Of a stretch of 64,000 bases of DNA, positions 22,331 through 35,870 are shown piece by piece. Under the pieces are notes generated by a model. The model was not told the DNA's origin and made no database searches. It saw only the letters and a program-made list of their open reading frames with translations. Position numbers and translations under genes: made by a program. Within the stretch, counting starts at the first letter, position 1; every line of letters begins with the position of its first letter. The stretch is from Gnetum montanum (taxonomy: Eukaryota; Streptophyta; Gnetopsida; Gnetales; Gnetaceae): contig MNCI01026399.1 in the NCBI GenBank assembly GCA_015680685.1, forward strand, positions 511,392 to 575,391, given 5' to 3'.

Positions 22331-23653
22331 ATCTCCCCCACAATTGAGATGGAAGGTGGCGATATAGAAAATGGAATGGACTTTGTAAGTGCTAGATGTT
22401 TCTTTGGAGCATATAATTACTTAGAAATCTTTAAATAGTTTAATTTTTTGGATATTGATCAAAATGAGATTTTGTGGATAGTTAGGATGGTATATCTTCA
22501 TGGTGATGGATGTGAAAGTAAAATGTATGATGTAAGAACCTTTCCATAATGTTTGGAATTTAGTGTGTTAATACACATGTGTGGGATTCCATTAAAGGAT
22601 TTTGTCTCCTAGTCGGAATTGTACTCATTGAATCCTAGCATCATCATGTTGATCATGGGTGTTATCCTATGGTTTTCATCTAGTACATTGAGATTCTTTT
22701 GTCTATGCTAGACTAACATCAAGGTCAAGTTCACTAGTAGTATTCATTGTACTTAGCTTCATTTAAATTAGAAGTTTTGGTTAGTGATCGTACACTAATA
22801 CATATAGGGAGTAGCCTATAGGAAGTTTCCAAGTAGAGTAGTAGTCCCATAGGACATCATTGAGTTTTACACTCTAGTATTCCTTATACTAGATAATTAT
22901 TCTAATAAGGATATGTGTAATCTCCATGTTAGTTACTTCAGCTTGATCGTTGGCTTGGGAATGGTAACGCATAGTAAGTTTGTATTTTACCCCTAAGTGT
23001 CTCATTAGCTTCTTAAACATAGCACCCATAAAATAGGTACCATTATTAGAAATAAGTACCCTTGGCATACCAAATCTATTTACCACTTATTGCCAAAATA
23101 ATCTTAAAGTTATTACTACAGTGTAATCTATTACCATTTTGGATTCTTCTCATTTCATACAAAAATTCACTATGATAATGATGTAGAACTTCTTATTTGA
23201 CAAGCATGTAATGGGATCTATAAAGTCAATTTTTCACAAGTCAAATGGTTCTAATGATTGATATCATAGTTGAGAATCCTCAAGCCTAGCTCTCATCCTA
23301 CCATCACATTGATATCTTTTACAAGAATTGGTAAATTGATGGCTATCTTTGAAGACTATCAATCAAAAGTATTCTAATATGAATATTTTTAGGGTTATTT
23401 CTCTTTCTACATAGTGGCCTCTACAAGGACCTTCATGACCATCTTGAAAAATTTTGATATGATCTTATTCTTGAATGCACCATCGTACTAGGCCATTAGC
23501 ACATATTTGATAGATATTTTCCTCTATCACGATGTAGTACTTAACTTGGTGTAGGAATTTATTATTTCCTACACTTATTCCATTCTGTAGTAACTTCCTA
23601 CATGAGTAAGTAAATGAGATAATTAGTTTACATGAGCTTTATTATGTGATATG
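22331..23653 (-). pseudogene. E6 integrase
   Basis: It aligns with E2 12250-13560. The best open piece, 23086-22889, carries VNRFGMPRVLISNNGTYFMG (second catalytic Asp changed to Asn in ISDNG) and YHSQANDQAEVTNMEI. The HHCC region is near 23480-23300 and the C-terminal part near 22680-22340. Many stops and indels. It continues into RNase H beyond the inserted repeat at 23654-24736. Confidence 0.7.
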
Positions 23654-24736
23654 TGTTGCACTTTTGATATGTCAAAACCTTAGAGAAAATGGAGAATGTG
23701 GAAATGTGATTATAGTCTTGTAGTGCTAAGAAGGAACAAGTGACAAGATGATTGAATCAGAGCTGAGATGACAAAATGAGAGCTAGGTTACAAAAAAATT
23801 CTACTAGCCAAACAAAGATGTTCCAAGGTCTACCAAGATGTCAAAATGTTAGAGAAATGATCCAAAGTTCAAAGATGACTTGCAAGTAAGACATCCTAGA
23901 TTTATCACAAACGTCTCAATCCTTGTAGAGACATATTAACTAAGATGTCTTAAGATAAACTTCTCACTTTCTAGGTAGACATCTTACCAGAATCAAAGGT
24001 GTTTTCAGATAGACATCTCAACCTCGAATGGGATGTTCCAATTAGTTGTTTCCTGGCCATTGCACAAATTCCATGGAGATCTTGAAAACTCAAAGGATAT
24101 ATAAAAAAAAAGTGAAATTCTTGGAAATTGTAAAAGTAATTTTCATTGAATATTAAACATTATTTACCTCAAGTGAATTGACTTTGTTGTTCATTTTATT
24201 CATCATTTGTAATTTTTAAAATGTATTAAGAGCTTAATTACAAGGAATTTTTATATTTAGTTACATTCTCTCCTTGATTTTTCTTCTTTCTTTGTAACAA
24301 TATGGGGTTGATATTCTTCTTGTGGGAAGGCATCTTTGTTGAGCTTGTTGAGACCTCGAGGGGTTGAGTGTGTTGGCAGTGAAGAAACACTCCAATCCAG
24401 AGCTCATACTTTGTAAAAATTGTGAGACCCTTGAAACAAAATTTTAAGCTTGTTGGGACCTTGTGGGGTTGATTGTGTTCATAGCACCAAAACCATCCTT
24501 GTAGAGTTCAAACTTTGTAAATGTTGTGGTATCCTCTAAACCCTATTTTCCTAAGGAACAAAGTCCAAAGATGTGCAAGGATTCTAACCTCTAAGTGTGG
24601 AAGTACCAAATTTGGGGAACCACATAAAAATTGATGTACAATTTAATTGTCTTGGTTGTTTTAATTAAGAAACTTATTCAACCCTCCTTCTAAGTTCTCT
24701 ATCCTCAATATGTAGCCATTCTTGCTTTGACAACCA
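23654..24736. repeat. Probable solo LTR in E6 pol
   Basis: Collinearity of E6 with E2 pol breaks near 23640 and resumes near 24740. The insert starts TGTTGCACTTTTGATATGTC and ends near ttgctttgaca or caacca, a style common in Copia LTRs. Imperfect agatgtct / agacatct motifs occur at 23880-24030, and a pyrimidine-rich stretch (caaccctccttctaag) near the right end. I could not fix a TSD, so the limits are uncertain by some bases. No coding frame. Confidence 0.5.
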
Positions 24737-26000
24737 ATAAATTATTAGAAAACTAATCATAGAGTGGCTCTTCATCCACTTTGTTATCCCATCACAATTG
24801 AGATAAGTGATTAACTACAATGTTCTTGGTTTTATTTTTGTTAATATGGTTATGTCAAACTCTTGTAAAATCACTAGACATCATATGATATCAAAGCTAA
24901 CAACTATCTTGTTCACTAAGAACCGAATCACACTATGATTAGCATGTATAAAAACTGGATATTCAAACACATAGTCCCTAAATTTCTCTAAGGCATACAT
25001 CATGTTCATGAGTTCCTTTTTCATGGTGGTATAGTTCAGTTACACACTTGTGATATTCTTGATTATGCAATAAATGTAGTATAAAATGTTTTTCTATCAT
25101 CCAATTATGTGAGCATTACTCTAAAAAAAAGTTAGATACATCCATCATAATATAATGTGGATTAGAATAATTAGAAGCTTGTAGAATTGGAGTTTCTATA
25201 AGCTTTTTCTTTAAAATTTGAAATGTCTAATCACATTCCTTGATTCATTTAAAAGTTGCATCCTTTTTCATTAATTTCACCAATGGTTTAGTAATATTGG
25301 AGAAGTTTTCAATGAATCTCCTTGAGTAGCTAATGTGTCTAAGGAAAGGTTTGAAATCTTTTACAATTTTTGGTCTCTTTGTTATTCCTTAAATCACTTG
25401 TATCTTTTTAAGATTCATCTCTATCTCTTTCTCTAACACTTGGTGTCTAGGAAGAATGACATCCTATATCATTAAATGGCTTTTCTACCAATTGAGCTAC
25501 AATCCAACTTAACATCTATTCTAGATGGTCTAGTACTTGCTCATAATCAAAGTCATAGGTGGATAAGTCATTCATGAAGACTTCTACATCATTATCAATT
25601 TTTTGTTGGAAGATACTAAGGACTAAGTATTTAAATGTTTTAGGAGCATTACATAGGCCATAGGGCATCTTTTTATAACCAAAAGTCCCCTAGGAACTTG
25701 TTAATGTAGTCTTGACGTAATCTTCTTGGGCTATCTAAATTCAATTTTAGTAACACTTGTGGCTCAAAATTGGGTCTAACACTTCATCAATAAATGATAA
25801 TGAAAAATGATTTTTAAAGGTTATCATATTCAATAACTCAAAGTCACTACAAATCATCCACTAATCCTCTTTCTTTGTCACAATGAGAAGTGAACTCATC
25901 CACTTACTATTTACTATCAATACATGAATCTAGCTTTTAGGAGCTTTTTAACCTCCTATTTTATAACTTTCTTTAATTTTGTATTTATTTAACACTACTA
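24737..26000 (-). pseudogene. E6 RNase H and reverse transcriptase
   Basis: Read on minus, 25180-24780 aligns with E2 RNase H 14050-13690, and 25960-25250 with E2 RT 14920-14200. Every reading frame is broken. The region of the RT active-site box aligns near 25585. Confidence 0.65.
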
Positions 26001-27084
26001 CTATTATTTTAACTTGATGGTCGAATCAGTGTAGATTCTATGTTGGCATATGTAAGGATCAATTATTGTTACATCATCAAATGACCAAGCAAAGATTCTT
26101 GGTCATTTTTTAATAATCTCCAATAACTTTTTCTTTTATTCCTATGTAAGATAGGCATTTATAATTATTGATTTTTCATTTTTCAAGAACATATACTCCA
26201 AGAATTTTGGTTATGTTTTGAGTTTAATGGATTCTAATTTAGTTGTTTCAAGAATTTCCAAATTTTCTCAATCCATATCTTATTCTTATGTGTTTTTTGC
26301 ATGGGAAAGTTGTTATTTCAACTATTCCATCTCATCTAGTTTATGAATGTAAACACTTTTGGGGGCTTTTCAAGGTTCCATGCACTAGTAGACTTGCAGC
26401 TTTCATCTATTATTAGCCACTAGGTGTCTTCCTACTTGATCCTTGCTACATATAGGTACTTCTACATGCACATTAACTCTTTACATAACTTGCAAGCTAT
26501 AATTGTTCTTTATCTAACAATCCAAATTTTTTGCATGTAGTTATACCTTATGTCACTCTATGCAATTCATGGAACATGCTTCTTATCTATAATTCCATGT
26601 TTATTTTCCTTAAATGTTTCCAAGAACAAGTATCTAATTCCCATCTTAGTAACAATGGTGCTTAGTCAATCTCTTTCCACAACGATGTAAAAATCCCCCC
26701 TTTTATTATCAATTTGGATCATAAGAAAATCAATAGGATATGGTTACTTATTGATGGTGGTCATAATGCCTTTTAACAATCCCAAGGAAATGGTGATAGA
26801 TTGATCAACAAGCTCTAACATGATGTTGCATTTCTTTAGAGGAGGTAGGTTCCAAGCTTTGTATATTTTTTGTGAGATTAAGTTAACTTCAAAATCTAAA
26901 TCTAGTATAGCCTTGGATGGAACATTCCCTATGATCTAAAGATTAATACAAGGACTTCTAGAATTAGTTATAATCTTGGAAAGGTTTCCTACCTTAATAT
27001 AATTAATAACAATGTGTATTAACATGATAGTTTTGATATTTCATACACTTTGGTTTAAAGGTAATGGACATTTCTAGAACTTAT
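26001..27084 (-). pseudogene. E6 protease, linker and end of Gag
   Basis: It aligns with E2 15000-16050. The protease area is around 26960-26640. The PR-RT linker keeps part of the Cys motif (ACKLC, about 26500-26480). It ends at the solo LTR inserted at 27085. Confidence 0.58.
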
Positions 27085-28214
27085 TGAAACACCCCAAAGA
27101 AAATTAGCATATGCATATGTAGCCTAATGGCTAGAGTGTTTGCAGTGTAATTTGATGGGAATTTCAAAGGCAGAAACAATTGTTCACATTTCCATTAAAA
27201 ATCTAACCTCATGGCTTTTGCTCCAATTAGTTGGAACAATTTTAGATGTACAAAGATGTAATTTTTAGCTTATAAGCTGAAATTCTCATTCATGCTAGTG
27301 TATATAGGCCAAAAATATAAATACATTGCCAAAAATGTGGCAACAAAAGCCAAAATGTTGGTAGCTTATATGCTGGAAAAATAGCCTAAAATATGCTGCC
27401 AACATTGGTAGGAAAAGCTCTATACACTAGAGGTTCCTAAGCTACAAATCTGGGTGGTGGAAATGCTAATTATGCTATTATAACAATCCCCAAAAGGTCA
27501 TATACACTAGCATATACACTAATGGGAAATTCAAATTATGCTGGAATTTTGGGCTAATGCCCAAATTATGTTGGCATTCACACATTGTAGATTACACTCG
27601 CCAGAATCATTTGACATGCTACAATAATCAACCAGCAATCAACAATGTAAAATTAGCAATGCTCCAGCCTATTTAAGCTAGCATGTTGCACATCTTTGAG
27701 ACTTTGGAAACTTTGTACTCAAGCCAAACTAAAGATATTCAAAGTAGCATAAACTTCAAAAGTTCATGACCATCCACAACCATTCCACTAGTGTAAGAAA
27801 CATTAGCATAGAAAATCTTGGTAGACAAACAAAGTCTAGAATAGATCAGGGTTGGTTGTAGAAGACACCCTACATCAAACTCCAATTCTATTCCTTGAAC
27901 TCTTGGGCTCTTAAAGTTTGTAACTTGTATTCTCGAAACTTTGATTCATTTTTACAACTAAAACAAAGTTGCAGTTCTTGATATCATCACTACGTTGTTT
28001 TCATTTCTTTGTTGTTTAGTTTTTTTTATGTTGTCATTATTATGCTATTAATTATGTTTTAACATTCTGATAATAGATCCACTTAGTCCTCAAGTGATCC
28101 ATTGGATCGTTTGAGATGCTCTAGATCCCCTTTTAAGGCCCATTTGAATCCATGGTTAAACTGTCATGAGTTGAAAATTTTGGCCCTCCAGCAGCAAATT
28201 TTCCAACCCCTACA
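27085..28214. repeat. Solo LTR with TSD cttat
   Basis: 1,130 bp, from TGAAACACCCC to CCCCTACA, flanked by the perfect 5-bp duplication cttat at 27080-27084 and 28215-28219. It interrupts the gag-pol junction of E6, and E2 homology resumes on both sides. A TATAAATA-like element lies near 27316. There is no internal region, so it is a solo LTR left by LTR-LTR recombination. Family not assigned; the termini look Copia-like. Confidence 0.8.
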
Positions 28215-28219
28215 CTTAT

Positions 28220-28727
28220 GCTTAAAAATGCTTAAGTTATCTTCAGCTGCATGTTAATAACTCTAATAGCATTATGTTGTTGTGGTTATGGAGGAATCTC
28301 ATCTTGCATTGGTGGAGCAAGTAACAATGGATTAGGAGCGTGAGGTTATAAGTATTGTTACAGATAAAGAAGGTATGAAAAAGATTCAGTTCATAATAGA
28401 GTAGGTCTATGGTACTCTAGAGAATAATAGTATTAAGTGGAAACATTTGTGGTAGAAACACTTGGGACATAATAATCACAAGGATTAGGTTACTTATAAA
28501 GATACTATTGTCTTGGTGGTGGCATCTCTCATGGCGATGGGCTTTACCATTACTGTTGAAAATAGTCCTAAGGTTGAGGTGAAACCCTACTAGAATAGTA
28601 CTATTATAGTTAATAGTACTATCTATAGTTACCTTGTGAGTAATGCAACATCTAGGGTACTTTCCTCATAAGAAATTTTGGATTTAATTCATAAATATCC
28701 AACTCCATGAGGTATGATAAAATTAGG
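28220..28727 (-). pseudogene. E6 Gag, C-terminal part
   Basis: Low-complexity Pro/Tyr/Gln tail region, aligned with E2 16560-16110. It breaks at the E3 insertion (ttagg at 28723-28727) and continues at 42956. Confidence 0.55.
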
Positions 28728-29663
28728 TGATGAAGTGTCAAAAGTCATTGCGTTGGCTAGGCTGCATATACGGGGCCGCATATACGCGGCCGCATCGACG
28801 TGGGCCAGTCGACGTAGCCACCCTGCGTCAACGAGGCCCCGTATACGCAGCCACCCTTCCCGGATCTATAAATACGAGGGCTTTCCGCCTCATTTAGGCA
28901 TCTTTTTGAGTAGTGATAGCGAAGCCCTTGTAGTTTGCTCCCGCAAGAGATAGAATATTTTTCAAGTGCCCACAGTAGGTGTATGAAAAGCCATCGAATC
29001 TTTATTCGAGCGTTGATGTATCTGAACCCATTGGCATGACGACAATAAAGATGAACTTTTCATGCTATCCTTGTAGCATTTGGACTTAGTTGTTTCATGC
29101 ATTTAATAGTTTAAGATGTTATGCTTTATTAATCATTTGTTTATGCTTTATTAGTTACTCGTCGATTGTTTACGTTTTCATTATTATAATTTCAATTGTT
29201 AGTATTCATTCATAGTTTGTAAAAGACATAAGTACGACCATCTCGAACGTAATCCAAACACTTGGTAAACCGAGTGATGCTTAACATCTAGTAACCCAAC
29301 AGTGTTAGGAAATGCTCAGAACGTGCTCAGAGGATGGGACCGGATGCTTATGCTAGGAGTAGTTAGCATATACACTAGGATAATTAGGGATTAGATAATA
29401 GTTTATTAATTATTTTCATACCTCACTTAGTCAACGAAAAAGATAATTAAAAATATATAAAAATCATTAGCCTTAGTCTCACTTAACCATCGCAATAGAA
29501 CTTTACAAGTGAGATTAGGATGACAATGACCGTTCTAACCCAAGGTTTCACTAGTTAGAAGTCTGGTGCATGTTAACTGCTTATAGTCTACAAAGTTTGA
29601 CTAGATTGAGCGTGAACGCTCGTATTCGTATGGTTGGGCGTAGGGGTACCTAGCTGCTCATCA
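28728..29663 (+). repeat. E3 5' LTR
   Basis: TGATGAAG...CTCATCA, i.e. 6-bp inverted terminal repeats TGATGA/TCATCA. The U3 (28760-28855) is an array of gtatac, gtcgac and ggccgc palindromes. The last 60 bp (attcgtatggttgggcgtag) are the reverse complement of the outer ends of the E1/E2 LTRs, showing common origin. Confidence 0.93.
28866..28874 (+). promoter_or_regulatory. E3 LTR TATA box
   Basis: CTATAAATA, followed by cgaggg, right after the palindrome array. The same box occurs in the 3' LTR at 42153-42161 and in E4 at 57967-57975. Transcription should start about 30 bp downstream. Confidence 0.75.
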
Positions 29664-29664
29664 T

Positions 29665-29682
29665 TGGTGCCATTTCCAGGGA
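29665..29682 (+). other. E3 primer-binding site
   Basis: TGGTGCCATTTCCAGGGA differs from the intact E2 site at four positions. Three are the C-to-T or G-to-A changes expected from loss of methylated cytosine. It lies one base after the LTR. Confidence 0.8.
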
Positions 29683-29810
29683 CTTGTTAGTCTTACATGT
29701 GTCATCTAACTTTAGTGAAATTATCATTTAAGTCATTGGATTGGACCCAGGATAGAATTATCTTCACACACTAGGAAAATTTAAAGTTAATTATAAGGTA
29801 CACCGACAAT

Positions 29811-32340
29811 ATGGACCATCTAACGTCCAACATGTCTTCTCACAAGAGAGATGCATTTGAACCACCAGTGCCACAAGAATGTTGGGTCATGTATAAACAT
29901 CCTGATGAATATGTCCCTGATTTCACATTCATCCTACATCAGGATGAACATCTTCGATGGTGGGACATGGAGGGTAGCATTGTGCTACCACCTGACCGAG
30001 TAGCTCCTGTGATGTTGTACCACAATCTGGGTAGAATGGGCATCCAGGACCGAGTGGCAGAGTATGTCATGGAGGACTATGACTTCCGGGACTATCGTTC
30101 CACGGAAGCTCAACGGACAAGAGATCAATAGCAGGTCGAGAGATATGAACAATAGAAGGGGAAACACTTCAGTAACCCCTTATTCTTGCAAGGGCCGCAA
30201 GATGATGGAGATCCTGTATTTTATGATACTCATTCGACCAAACTTCACCTGGGGCCGCAGATCCTCCAGTTAGTCATCTAGAACCAACCTTCAAGTGATC
30301 ACGATCCTCAAGGGGATGGTGGGTCATGAAGCAAAGATGGAGGAGATGACCGCAGCCGTCACTAGGGTAGATGGGGGGATCAAAATCGAAGCGGTGGTGA
30401 TGCCTCTCCTTCTCCATCCTCCCCCTCTCCTTCACGTTCCTCCAGCTCAGGCTCTAAGCGTCACAAGGGAAGGTTGGAGAGAAAGGATGGTGGTAAGTAG
30501 GTTCGAGCAGAAAAATGTGAGGTAGCACACAACCAATCGCATGGCCCTTGCTAGCATGAAAGAAGGGGTAGCAGAAATTGTCGCAGACGTCATAGTCCCC
30601 AACAGGACTATGATTCAAATGAGTCGTTGTTAGCTACTCGGAGCATGCTCCACATAGAAGAGGCAATTCACATCCCAAGTAGGCACATAAAGGACAGTCG
30701 GATCAAGCGTGTTGACATGAACAACATCCCCATATTTGAAGGGGGATACAACTGTGATCCGTAGACCCACTTGCAGGCATTCCATGACACCTACAACCTG
30801 CAAAATATTAATAATGATTGGCAATGGTTGAAGTTGTTTCCCCGAACACTCATCAAAGAAGCAGAAAGTTGGTACCAGTCCTTAGAGCCGGAATCAGCCA
30901 GAAGATGGAGTATGATGCTTGAAATATTTAATGACAAATATCAAACGTACTCTAGAGTGGCAAATCTGAGAAGGCAGATCCAATGTTGGAAACAAGGGAA
31001 TCATGAACCCTTGGATGCCTCCATGAGCAGGTATTACTCACTGTTGCATTGGTGCCCTAGTCATTGTTATTCTCAACAAGTGCAGCTTCACCATATTATT
31101 GATGGGCTCTGTTTTGAAATGAGAAAGACCCTTGGTGTCTACGCCAAGGGATGTCTATTAGAGCTAAGGGCCCATCAGTTGTAGCACCTCATTGATCTGG
31201 TGGCCAACGAGGAATGAGAACTTAGAAAAAAGGAGAGTGCTAAAGAATTCAACCAGGACCCTTCACTTAGAAAAAGGGGGGTCCAATTTTGTGATGAGGA
31301 TGAAGAGTCATGACTAGAAGCAACAATGAATTGAAAGACTTTGTTGTTACAAAAGTTTGCATCTGAAATATCGGCAAAGGTGGATAAAATGTGGGACTCT
31401 TTGGATGAAAGATTCCAATGTGTATTAAAAATTTTAGAAGAGTTCAAAGAACAAGGTAGTGATTGTGATCAGCGTAGGAAGAAGGGACCTGAACATACCC
31501 AACACAAAGGTAAGGGAAAAGTTGCTGTGGCTGAACAGGTTGCAGACTTTGACACCAAGGAGGATGATGGATGTGGCATATGCCAATATGAACATCCCAA
31601 GGGATGTTGTCTTGTGGTGTCTCACCTACAAGAGTCTGGGGTCTATGCCTTGAACCCTCATTTGGTGCAGAGGTGAACACCCGAAGGTTGCCTCATCCAC
31701 AAGGCAACCCTCGACGATTCCACCAGCAGCAACAAGGATACTATCCAAGTGGAACACCTCTGCAACCGTACGAGTATTTCCAACAGTAGCAGCAACCACA
31801 AGTGTGTTGGATGCCACCTCTAAGGCAGTAGTACCCTTACAAGTAGCCAGATCCTTACGGGTACTATGTTCAATAGCCTGTCTCTCCAAGAGAGTCTTCC
31901 AATCATGCGGCCTTTCCCAGTTACTACCATCCCCCTAAATATTTTAGACATCCATCTCCATCACCTAGGGGGACAAATCCACATCACTTCTACCCTCCAT
32001 CACCTTCTTCTACCGATCCTCCACATCATCCCTCTCCATTGCCACTTGCTCCATCTATGCAGGGAGAAATACCGTCTCATCCACAACAACGAAACGTTAC
32101 AAGGGCTGTTAACTTACAATCAGCATCTAGGTCGAGTGGCCTGGAACCCAAGCCACGTAAACGTCCTTTCCTCTGGCCCAATAATCTAAATACACCCTCA
32201 CCTATGCCTATGGCTAGTGCCTTAGAACCTACCAATACCTCTACCCTTAGACTGCCCAAGCAGTCCTCCACTTTGCCGCAATCCAACATCCAGACGGTCA
32301 TGCTCACATGCCATGACCGACTGGATCAAAGCTAGTTCTC
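29811..32340 (+). pseudogene. E3 Gag
   Basis: Start probably at 29832 (MSSHKRD), matching E4; a further in-frame ATG is at 29811. N-terminal domain to about 30110 (YVPDFTFILHQDEHLRWW). The linker is decayed (30130-30640). Core 30680-31180: KLFPRTLIKEAESWYQSLEP, then VANLRRQIQCWKQGNHEPLD. Knuckle-like motif CGICQYEHPKGCC at about 31575-31613, spacing CX2CX3HX4C. A Pro/Tyr/Gln-rich tail follows (GYYPSGTPLQPYEYFQQ). The frame 29811-31676 is continuous apart from stops; a frameshift near 31676 leads to the tail frame. Confidence 0.83.
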
Positions 32341-35300
32341 TTTCCCGAAAATTGATAGATCTGGGAAGCCCCCTCATATATCTTTAGGTGGCTAGGAACG
32401 AGCCATGCAAAGCTCTTCTGGACTCAGAGTTAGGGGTTAATCTAATCTCTCATGATATGTACAAGAACTAGAACCTACCCCTACTAAAGAAGAGCAACAT
32501 CTGACTCGAGCTAGCAGATCAGTCCATCACCTTTCCTTTGGGTTTGGTGGAGGAGATTGTGATCACCGTCTATGGGTGGTCCTACCTTGCTGACTTCCTA
32601 GTCATCCGTGTTGAAAACTGTAAGGGGAACTTTCCAATCATCATGGGAAGAGCCTAGCTAAGCATGGTGGATGCATGACTAGGACTCCAAGATTTGTCCT
32701 TGGAAATTTCATAGGAAAATCCTTTCGGGAAGATCGAGAAGAAAAGAGTTCCATGCATCACGTCTAGTGACATGGGGTGTAATTATGTGCAGCAGTTATG
32801 GTCTGCTAAGCAGACATCCATTCAAGCATGTAGTCGGTGTACCGAGGAATCACAAATTCAGCAGTGCCTATATGCAACAACCACTAACCAAGAGGGCACC
32901 CAGTGGCTAACAGCTAATCCTACTAGCAGCACAATCTGCATGGAACCGTCTGAGGGGTTGGTGCAAGTCTATATTGACAGCATGGATGTGATGAAGGATA
33001 TTCATCAACAAACCTCCATCATTAATGACTTTGATGACTGGGGAAAGCTAGAGATCCCTAAGAGCTTCAAGCAAGAGCCCCTTGAACTAAAATCCCTACC
33101 AGCTCATTTAGAGTATGCATTCTTGCAAAATGGGAAGTCGGTAATTATCAACGTTGCCCTTGATCCTGAACATAAAAAGAATTTTCTAGTGATGGTAAAA
33201 AAATGGGTTGCTGCATTTGTGTGGTCCTATTCTAAGCTGGCTGGAATTGTTCCCAGGATCTGCCAACACTAGGTCTACCTTGACCCTTCCATGAAGCCAT
33301 GACGACAACCACAAAGACGGTTGAATCCCAAGTTGAAGTAAGTAGTAAAGGAGGAAATTGAACAACTGCTAAAGGTGGGATTCATCTATTCATTTGTCGA
33401 TAGCGAATGGGTTAGCCCACTCATTATCGTACCCAAGAAAGGTGGCAAGTGGAGGGTCTGTGTTGACTTCTGGTTGCTCAATATGACAACTTTCAAGGAC
33501 CACTTCCCACTCCCATTTGTGGACTAGGTGTTGGACACAATTGTAGGACACCAATATTATAGCTTTTTGGATGGTTATAGTGGTTATAACCAAATTCAAA
33601 TCGCACTAGAGGACCAGGCCAAAACTACTTTCACGAGTCCATGGGGGACTTTTGTATACAAGAAGATGCCCTTTGGCCTGTGCAATATGCCTGCGATATT
33701 TCAACGCCTTTTCCTGAGCATCTTCCAACAACAAATCGGCAATGGTGTAGAAGTTTTCATGGATGACTTCTCCACCTATGGTGCCACGTTCGAGCAAGCA
33801 TTGGACCACCTAGAGCAAGTTCTAAAGAGGTGTGTAGACACCAATCTGCGGTTCAATTGGCAAAAGAGCCATCTGATGGTCCAAGAGGGCATAGTGTTGG
33901 GGCATCTCATTTCATCAACATGGATCAATGTAGACCCTGAAAAGATCAGGGTCATCCAAGGAATTACCCGCCAACCAAGTACTATCGAAGATGTGTGATC
34001 ATTCCTTGGACACATTGGTTACTACCAGCACTTCATTAAACACTTCTCGAACATAGCTCGATCATTGGTAGAGCTTACAAAGAAGGATGTTCCGTTTGTT
34101 TGGACCAAGGAATGTGAGTCTACATTCCAAGAGCTAAAGTAGAAACTCGTAGAAGCTCCGGTTCTATGGGCACCTGATTGGTCCAAACCCTTCCACATTA
34201 TGATAGATGCCTCCAACTATGCTTTGGGAGTTGTGCTTACATAGTGTGATGATTAGAAATGTTTGTATTATATCCATTGTGCAAGGCGTAGCATTGTGGG
34301 TGCACAAGTAAACTATACCACCACTGAGAAAGAGTTGATGGTGGTGGTGTTTGCATTGGATAAATTTTGGCACTATGTGCTCGGATACGAGCTATTTGTG
34401 CACACAAACCACAATGCTATTTGGTTCCTGATGAACAAACCAATGGTAAGCCCCTGCATAATCTGGTGGCTGGTGATTCTTTAAGAATTTGATCTGACCA
34501 TGGTAGACAGAAAAGGGTCTGAGAATGTGGTTGCTGACCATTTGTCTTGGTTATGATGGGATAACGCAAAAGAGGAGGAGCCTTTATTCGACCAATTTTT
34601 AGATGAACTCCTCTTCACAGGCGTTGTTAATCCTCAAGCACCCAAGGAATCTCCTTGGTTCAACCACATCCTTACCTACCTTACAACATAGGAGCTACCA
34701 AAAGAATGGAGCCATCAGCAGAAACAACGATTTCTCCATAAGGCCACGCATTTCATGGAAATCAATGACCACCTCTACAAGGTGTGTGAAGATGGCTTGA
34801 TTCGATGGTGTGTCCCTGATGTTGATACATTGCGTGTCCTCTAGGATGCTCATGAGGGTCCTTGTGGGGGCCACTATGCAGGATGCAAAATGACCATTAA
34901 AATCCTTCTTGCAGGGTATTATTGGCCTACACTCTTCAGGGACGCACAATGGTTTGCCCACTCCTATGAATGATGGTGGGATGTCGGCATGGTTGGAGGG
35001 ACCTCAACAGTGGATTCAACCATTGGAGGCCTTTGACATCTGGGGTATTGATTTCATGGGGCCCATCACCCCCTTATCAAACGGAAAGGCGTATATCATA
35101 GTGGTAGTGGACTACTGTACAAAGTGGGCAAAAGCGACAGCCGTCATCGACTGTTCTTCAAACACCGCTGCATGATTTGTTCAACAACAAATCGTTACCA
35201 GGTTTGGAGTGCCTCGTGCACTCATTTCTGACAATGGGACTCACTTCACAGGGGTTACTTTTCATAAACTCATGCAACGCTTAGGGGTAACACACAAATT

Positions 35301-35870
35301 TACAACACCTTATCACCCCCAAGCCAATGGGTAGGATGAAGTCACAAATAGGGAAATTACCAAGATCCTTACATGCACAATTAGAAAATACAAGAGGGAC
35401 TGGAGTACCAAGCTTAATGATGCCCTATGGGCCTATCACTCCACCTGGAAACTTCCTGTAGGGTATCTCCCTATGAGTTAGTGTACGGTAAGTTTCCAAC
35501 ACTTCCAATCCAAGCAGAACTCCAGAAACTATCCACCGCTTGTGACCTTGACCTTGACTTACCACTAGCATAATGAGAACGATTAATAAACTTAAGTGTG
35601 CTAGATGAGAACCGATTAGTAGCCCTATTTTCCAATGAAACCCACAAGGCCTACAATAAGAAAAGACATGATCTTAGGATTCGGAAGGTTACATTTTGGT
35701 GTGGAGACAAGGTATTATATTGGAATCCCTCACATGTATCCCAACCGACGAAGTTTCAGATGTTATGGGAGGGACCTTATATTGTCTTCAAAACCTTCCC
35801 ATTCGGGGCCTTGCTAATTCACAAACCTGGGGATCCCACCAAAACACAGTTGGTCAATCGTCAATAGCTC
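32341..35870 (+). pseudogene. E3 Pol: protease, RT, RNase H, integrase
   Basis: Protease about 32395-32660: KALLDSELGVNLIS, so the DSG triad reads DSE, and later FPIIMGRA. Linker with Cys motif ACSRCTEESQIQQC (32825-32870). RT 33340-34010 with FLDGYSGYNQIQIA and EVFMDDFSTYG at about 33750-33780. RNase H 34190-34550, with IMIDASNYALG and TTEKELMVVVFALDKFWHYV; the HTDH Asp is Asn (HTNHN). Integrase 34740-35870: WGIDFMGPI, ISDNGTHF, then ANG, a stop, and DEVTNRE; C-terminus WEGPYIVFKTFPFG. One frame holds from 32772 to about 34600. Confidence 0.85.

Noticed and set aside
27110-27150. tRNA-like box A (tagcctaatggctagag), a possible SINE
   Set aside because: No box B follows, and the segment lies inside a 1,130-bp solo LTR with TG...CA ends and a perfect TSD.
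28714-28953. 79-codon plus ORF
   Set aside because: It crosses the E6/E3 junction into the E3 LTR U3; the apparent codons are the palindrome array.
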